The notes under the pieces are model-generated. The model saw only the letters and a list, made by a program, of their open reading frames with translations, was not told the origin of the DNA and did no database searches. A stretch of DNA of 64,000 bases from Copromyces sp. CBS 386.78 (taxonomy: Eukaryota; Ascomycota; Sordariomycetes; Sordariales; Sordariaceae): the NCBI GenBank assembly GCA_030685235.1, contig MU839083.1:186001-250000 (forward strand). The letters run 5' to 3'. Position 1 is the first letter of the stretch. Every line of letters starts with the position of its first letter. A program made the translations under genes and the position numbers. This document shows, in pieces, positions 58,440 to 64,000 of this stretch.

Positions 58440-59628
58440 GCTATAACGCGTATGCAGAACATGTGCTACTATCAAAAAGAAGAGGCGGTGTCTCTGGCTT
58501 CACTTGCACTTGAACAACACAGCAGACACAAGAACACGGAAACTGAAGTTTCCCGTACGATCTGTATCATCCATTCAGCAATTCTCATTGAACAGATTCT
58601 CATCTGCTTCAGCCAACCACCACCTGATACCAGTGAACTTGGACGAAATGCACATGAGTGGCGAACACACGCCTCTGACGATAAAAATATCCCACCTCCC
58701 AACACGGAACGTCAAAATGTCACGTCATGAGGCTCAACCGTCGACCATTAACCGAAGTGGAAGCGATCAGAACGATCAGAAGTTCAAAGCGAGAAGATCA
58801 ACGCCCGTAGCAAGTCGTAGCATCGTATCAAGCACAGTTCATAGCAGTTCCCATCCAATGGCATCCACGCATAGAAAAGGTCGTCGTCCATTCGGCTCTC
58901 GGAACGCCCAGTGGCGTACTGTACTGTGGTGGAATGCTACTATTTGCACTACACAGCCTCATGAGCTGACTTCTCTTGGATGCAGTGATAGGTTGTCAGG
59001 TTGAGAAAGCCACGAGGAGCGGCTGATCGCTGATGGCGGGGATTCTGGAAGTTGTGTGATTGATGCGTTTATCCGTCTGGAGAGGCACTGGAGTGGTTGG
59101 TTCGTTGCCGAATTTTCTGTTGAGATAACGTTACAAGTTTATCGTGACAGGTTGCATGTTACACCGGTTCGATTGCTGTAACAACTCGAAGGAGTTACGT
59201 GTGGTGAAAAAGATGGAAAATGCTGATCGTAATGATCGGTTGAGTAGACGGAGGTATAGAGACTATTCGACAGAGAGAGCAAAATAGAGATAAATCAAGT
59301 TGGAAATAGAAAGTAACAGTAAAGGGAAAATAATAAGAAAGTGAAGGGAACGTAAAGAAGTGAAAGAGAGAAGTGAGGAGAGGGGTAAAGAGAGAAGTAA
59401 AGAGGGACGTAAGAGGGGAAGTGAAAAGAGAAGTAAAAAAAGAAGAGTTTCAAGAGAACATAAATATAAAGATTAAGTGAACAGAAAAAGAATAGTAACG
59501 AGTAGCAGCTGTATCAATGAAATATCAATGCCATCGTTATTTTCAACAACTGTCTACCAACAAACTCCCTATGCCGATCGATGCATTACCCTCCCAACCA
59601 TCCTCGTTCCTTCCACTTCATTCCTTGA
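58440..59628. other. Intergenic between the small ORF and nuc-2
   Basis: About 1.2 kb. The part at 59280-59470 is A/G-rich with many GAGAAGT-like units. The right end is the 3' region of nuc-2. No gene seen. Confidence 0.5.
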
Positions 59629-62600
59629 CTATACATCAATATACTCATTGAACCTCAAAACACCATTCCTCTTAAGCAACCCATCCACCCCCTTGGGCAG
59701 CTTAGGAAAGGGATCGGCCCCAGCCAGTCCTCCCAACGCACCGCTGATTCCCAGCTGCTTATCGTTGCCTGCCGCCTCAGGCTCACCAGACTTGTCCACC
59801 ACCAGTGCTAAACCGTGAGACTTGATAGCGTCAACCAGTGCCGGCACCATGTCCTGTAATTAGACATAGCCGTTAGTGACAAAAATGCACTAGAAAGAAA
59901 GAGATGGAGAGCGAAAGGGAAAGAGAAAGAGAAACTTACCAACAACCTCGAACAGCATATCAGCCCCATCAAGTTATTACTCGTCGCCGTCCTCACCACA
60001 TCCTTAATTGAGCTAGTCCTCCTTCCGTCACTCTGCAGTATCCTTGCATCTTCTCCTCCCGATACGGCGTCCTGCTCCTGTCTACCGCCACCAGCAGTAG
60101 TAGTAGTAGTAGCGGTTCCACCCATATCCTCATCCCCATCACCCTTATTAGAAGATTCTTGTTGTTGTTGCTTCCGATCTTCTCTTCCCAAATCATTGCA
60201 CAAGAACACCGGGAAATTCGGCTGCTTCCAGTTCAGCGCCGTGCACAAAGTAGGATTATACGAACTAAACACCACCGACCGGACGCTATCGGGCCTTTCG
60301 GCCCTCTGCGCACGGGCATGGTCGAATACGACGTTGAGGATGGCATCAGCGAACTCGTTGACGTCGTCTGCGGCTGTGCTGCTGTTGGCTTCGGCTTCTT
60401 CGTCAGCTGTGGGGTACAAGACCTGGACGTTGACGTGCATGCCCTTGGGGAGCAGGAAGAGGGCCTCATGGAGGGTTATCCCGACGGTGGCGAGGATGCG
60501 ATGGATGTCGGCTATTTGGTCGAGGGTGTAAGTGGATAGTTCGGAGAGGTTGATGCTGTTCCTGACGGGGGCCGTGACGGTCTGGAACTGGGCGAGGCTA
60601 AGGCGAGACACGGGGACGTCAATACCGCCGCAGTTGATGGTCCATCTGGGCCAGAGCACGGGAACCCCGTCGTTTGTATGCTGGACGTAGATCTGGACGA
60701 AGTCGCCTGACAGACTGGAGCCGGTGACGAAAGTACTCGTGTTCGCGTCGAACTGGCTGGTGGCCTTCCAGTATGTCTCAAAGTCCGTGATTTCGAGCGG
60801 CGTTCCGCTGAAGGGCTTGATGATCTGGACATGGAAGCTGATCTGGCCGATAGCGCGCAAACGAGGGTCAAATAGTGGCAGGCAGACCTTACCCGAGCTG
60901 CTGAGCAATGCACGGAAAATATTTGGTAGAGCAACGGTTTTCGCGATGACCTTGGCGCCATACGTCGGAAATACCTCAAAGTCCAGAGTGAAGGATTCAA
61001 GGTTGTCGATCTGGAATGATGCCACCCTAGTGTCCTCCTGGAACGGAAGAATAATATTCTTGGGGATAAGGTCCGAAGACTTGGATGAGATGGTAAGGCG
61101 GGCGGCGGGATACTTGCCGTCCTGGAAGAAGAGGAGAGGTTGTTCGCTGTCTTCCTCAAAGCTGATCTGCACAACAGTCTTGGTGTCAAGGAAGTTGTGG
61201 CCATACCGGCGTAGGGGAATGATCGGGGGCGGTAACTCAAGCGCGGGGATCGGATCGATAGCGTCGAGGGACATGGGCATTGGCGCAGTGCTGCTGGCCA
61301 TGGGAGGCAAAGCGCCGTCGATGTGTATAGGTGGGAGCTCGCTTGTTGCTTTCTCTTTTTTGGCTGGTGTGAGAAGCTTCATACACTGGAGATGCCCCTC
61401 CCAGGCCGCATAGTACATGGCGGGAAGGTCCTTCTCATCCAGAATGTTGGGATCCGCGCCGATATCGAGCAATGCCTGTAGACACGGGACATTACCCTCA
61501 CTTGCTGCATGAACCAACGGAGTCCAGCCGTAAAGCTTGTCAATCTGATCAAGATCGGCTCCGTACTGCTTAAGCAGCACGAGAATCTCCGGAGTTTGTC
61601 CTGATCTTGCGACCAAGTGTTGAGGGTAGAGACCCTCGGCGTCAGCAAGGATCTTGGCCCCATGCTTGAGGAGTAGCTCGACGATTGCCACCGAGCCATG
61701 TTGGCAGGCGAGGTTTAATGGCACATGGTCGGTGTCAGACACCGGGTCTATGCGGGCAGACCTCTCGAGTAACCTACCGACACACTCGAGATGGTTATGG
61801 ACGATGGAATGGACAAGAGGCGTGAAGTTATCATGGTCGATAAGATTGATGGTCTTGGGGGAAGCTATAGACATGAAAGTCAGTTATGCATCGGAAAACG
61901 AACAATATCTGGGAAGAGTATGAGGATACCATTGAGTAAGGCATCAATCATGTCGAGACGCCCATGCATACTGGCGTAGTGCAGAGGCACACGTCCATAC
62001 GCATCTGTCCTCTCAGCGTCGACCCCTTTCGACAGACCGTACTCGAGAACAAACGAGTTGCCATAAATGGCCGCCTGGTGAAGACAATTCCGCTCATTTA
62101 TATCATCCCAGGATTGAACATCGACAAGTCCAGTGTCGAGAAGGACCTTGAGCGCTTCAAGCGAGCCCTCGTTGATGGACGCAAGGAACGTCCGTGTAAC
62201 TCGTTCCGCTAGGGAGACATCTGGAGAGCCATCTGGAGCTGCTGTGGCCTTCACACGGTCCAACATATCTTTCAGGGACTCGATGTTTCCTGAGAGAACA
62301 GTGTCAAGCAGTAACGTATCGGCATCGCCCTCGTCAGTCCCAAGAAGATGCTGAGTGCTGATGACATGCTCTTCCCTGGTTTCGAAGCTGACGTTGTCAC
62401 CATCAGCCCACGCCCCCAGTTCTTGTAAACTGGTGGTCGCTTGGTCTGACAGCTCGCTGATAACGGTTGGGTTGAAGGCCGGTCGTTTCTCGACTACTCT
62501 TGAAAGATACAGCTCCTTTGTCTTGGACTTTGCTGTCTTGTCCCACTTCTTCAGGATCTTGGAGAAAGCCGTGCCGTTGATCTCGACGAACTGTTGCAGT

Positions 62601-63336
62601 TTGTTCAGGTCGTTGACAAACTGCTGGAAACCCTCTTGAAGGGTAGTGAACTTGGTGGATCGTCGTGAGGTTCCGCCGCTTCTTGACCGTAGCGCCTTCT
62701 TCTTGTCAAGAAGAGTCTTGAGCCGGATCTTGAGCTCGGCTTCTTTCTGCACATAGCAAGCGTTGACCTTGTCCAACTCTCTGTCCTAGACGACTGTTAG
62801 TAGCGCACGCTGCTGAAAGGATAGCTTACGTACTATTTGGAAGAAAAATGTGGCCCTGTTGGCCTGAAGGGCGGACTGGGTATCTAGGTGTTCGCCTGGC
62901 GCACGTTGAAGATCCGTTTGGGGGGGTAGAATAGGGGTCGCAGAGAGCTTCTTGATAAGCTATAAGTTCGAAGCGTCAGCAAAGGTGTCACAGTAAATCG
63001 TATCTTGGGAGGGCCAGATGTGGTTGCCAAAATTGTAACAGAGCCAAGAATGTTGATGTAAACCCCTGAATCCAGGCTTGGCAATATCATGATGATGCGA
63101 CTGAGCAGCAACACCATGCGTACGTAACACATACCTTCTTGAGAGCTTTATAGTTTACAAAGCTGGCAGCATACTCGGGAACCTCGAGTTGCCGCTTTTG
63201 TATTTGTTTGCCGAACTTCCTGTAGTGCCATGTGGTCTTAGCGCCCAACGATAACAGATGAAAAGTGAGGGAAGAAGTCTTTTCATCTCATGCCGATGAA
63301 ATCGAAAAAGTGAGACTAGAGATCGAAGACTCACAT
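59629..63336 (-). CDS. nuc-2: NUC-2 / Pho81-type phosphate regulator (SPX, ankyrin repeats, GDPD-like)
   Basis: Six exons: 63336-63335, 63219-63135, 62959-62834, 62785-61930, 61864-59940 and 59853-59629, giving 1072 residues. Exon 1 holds only the A and T of the start codon. The G opens exon 2, yielding MKFGKQIQKRQLEVPEYAAS, the SPX N-terminus. SPX continues to about residue 170, with GTAFSKILKKWDK at about 142-154 binding inositol pyrophosphate/phosphate in this family. Ankyrin repeats fill about 220-560 (for example YGRVPLHYASMHGRLDMIDALLN and GWTPLVHAASEGNVPCLQALL). The C-terminal half is the GDPD-like region of Pho81 proteins (DMVPALVDAIKSHGLALVVD, LNGVLRF-like end). In Neurospora, NUC-2 acts under phosphate starvation upstream of the PREG/PGOV cyclin-CDK pair and so frees the activator NUC-1. 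The introns are 115, 175, 48, 65 and 86 nt. All junctions are in phase. Confidence 0.94.
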
Positions 63337-64000
63337 GGCGCCGAGAGACGGCAACTGACGTGCAGAAGCCTGGCGATGCGGTAATGGGGTTGGTGTTTCG
63401 TGGTGAGACAATGCCGGTAGTTGACCTTCACGGGCTAGCACATGGACAGCTGGGACAAGCCAGCGAGGGAACACAAGACCGATATCACGAGAGATTCGGT
63501 TTGATGGACAGGTTCCGTGCCTGGGGTGATCTGTGATCTGTGAGTCAACTAACAGGTCTTTGCAGGATGCGAAGTGGTGGGAATCCAGCCATAAGATTGT
63601 TGGAGGGCACATACGATCAGTTCCGTCTCCTAATGTCGGGTAAACAGGATGAGACCGATGATGAGGGCCGTTGTGGAGGAACGAGGTCAAAAGTCGAGCG
63701 CCAGATTTGCCTCCGTGGGAATGCGAAGCTTTTGAAGGATCAGGTATGGAGTCGACTAGGACCGTTACTCGTGGAAGGCGCTAGCTAGGTCGGAATTTGA
63801 AGCTTGAAGGTCGGGAACGGAATCCGGATAGACAGGAGGTGGGTGAGTGAATGGACGAGGGAAGCTTCAGATATGCACTGTTGCAGAGGTGAGTGGTCTG
63901 TGAGGGATGGAGTACAAAGTACTGTTGGAAGCTCTCGTCTCGAAAAGATGACCAAGCCTGAGATGGGTCGAGAACCTTTGCGGTTGGCTTTGGTGATATC
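63337..64000. promoter_or_regulatory. nuc-2 upstream region and 5' leader
   Basis: The 5' leader of nuc-2 begins here, with the presumed transcript running leftward into the split start codon at 63335-63336. No other gene is visible before the window ends. I did not identify a TATA box with confidence. Confidence 0.5.

Overview
This is nuclear DNA of a filamentous ascomycete, almost certainly the genus Neurospora. Four things point there. (1) An orthologue of the Neurospora phosphate regulator nuc-2 is present. (2) There is a solitary, dispersed 5S rRNA gene with a TATA box 29 bases upstream and a T-run terminator, the arrangement known from N. crassa. (3) A 7.3-kb block is heavily A+T-biased, depleted in CpA/TpG and rich in TpA, which is the footprint of repeat-induced point mutation (RIP). 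(4) Introns are short (48-175 nt), with GTAAGT/GTATGT-like donors and CTAAC/CTGAC branch sites.

Layout. 1-2 kb: a small ECL1-family lifespan gene on the minus strand. 2-23 kb: a very long stretch without a convincing protein gene, rich in microsatellites. 23.4 kb: the 5S rRNA gene. 24-27 kb: a membrane-anchored type-B carboxylesterase (minus). 29-31.6 kb: an 872-residue low-complexity protein with Cys/His repeats, unnamed (minus). 32.6-36.1 kb: a divergent pair, dad2 (DASH/Dam1 kinetochore subunit, minus) and shugoshin sgo1 (plus). 36.8-38.8 kb: cct3, the gamma subunit of the CCT/TRiC chaperonin (plus). 39.1-39.9 kb: a DUF1168/PRKRIP1-type nuclear protein (minus), convergent with cct3.

41.46-48.92 kb: two adjacent Tc1/mariner-superfamily (Fot1/pogo-type) DNA transposons with TIRs and TA target sites. 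Both are destroyed by RIP, but their HTH and DDE transposase motifs can still be read. 49.5-51.5 kb: a histidine-phosphatase protein related to yeast Det1 (plus). 53.8-55.1 kb: a Ser/Thr-rich single-pass membrane protein of Mid2/WSC-sensor layout (minus). About 58 kb: a weak small ORF. 59.6-63.3 kb: nuc-2, with SPX, ankyrin and GDPD-like regions (minus).

Gene structures were deduced by hand from reading frame, splice consensus and family knowledge. The genes are mostly independent housekeeping or regulatory genes. The one functional pairing by position is dad2/sgo1, two chromosome-segregation genes sharing a 662-bp promoter. I saw no secondary-metabolite cluster and no bacterial-type defence system. 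The most unusual observations are the nuc-2 start codon, apparently split by an intron, the two-transposon RIP island with unmutated or tandemly duplicated inserts, and the 21.6-kb gene-poor segment.
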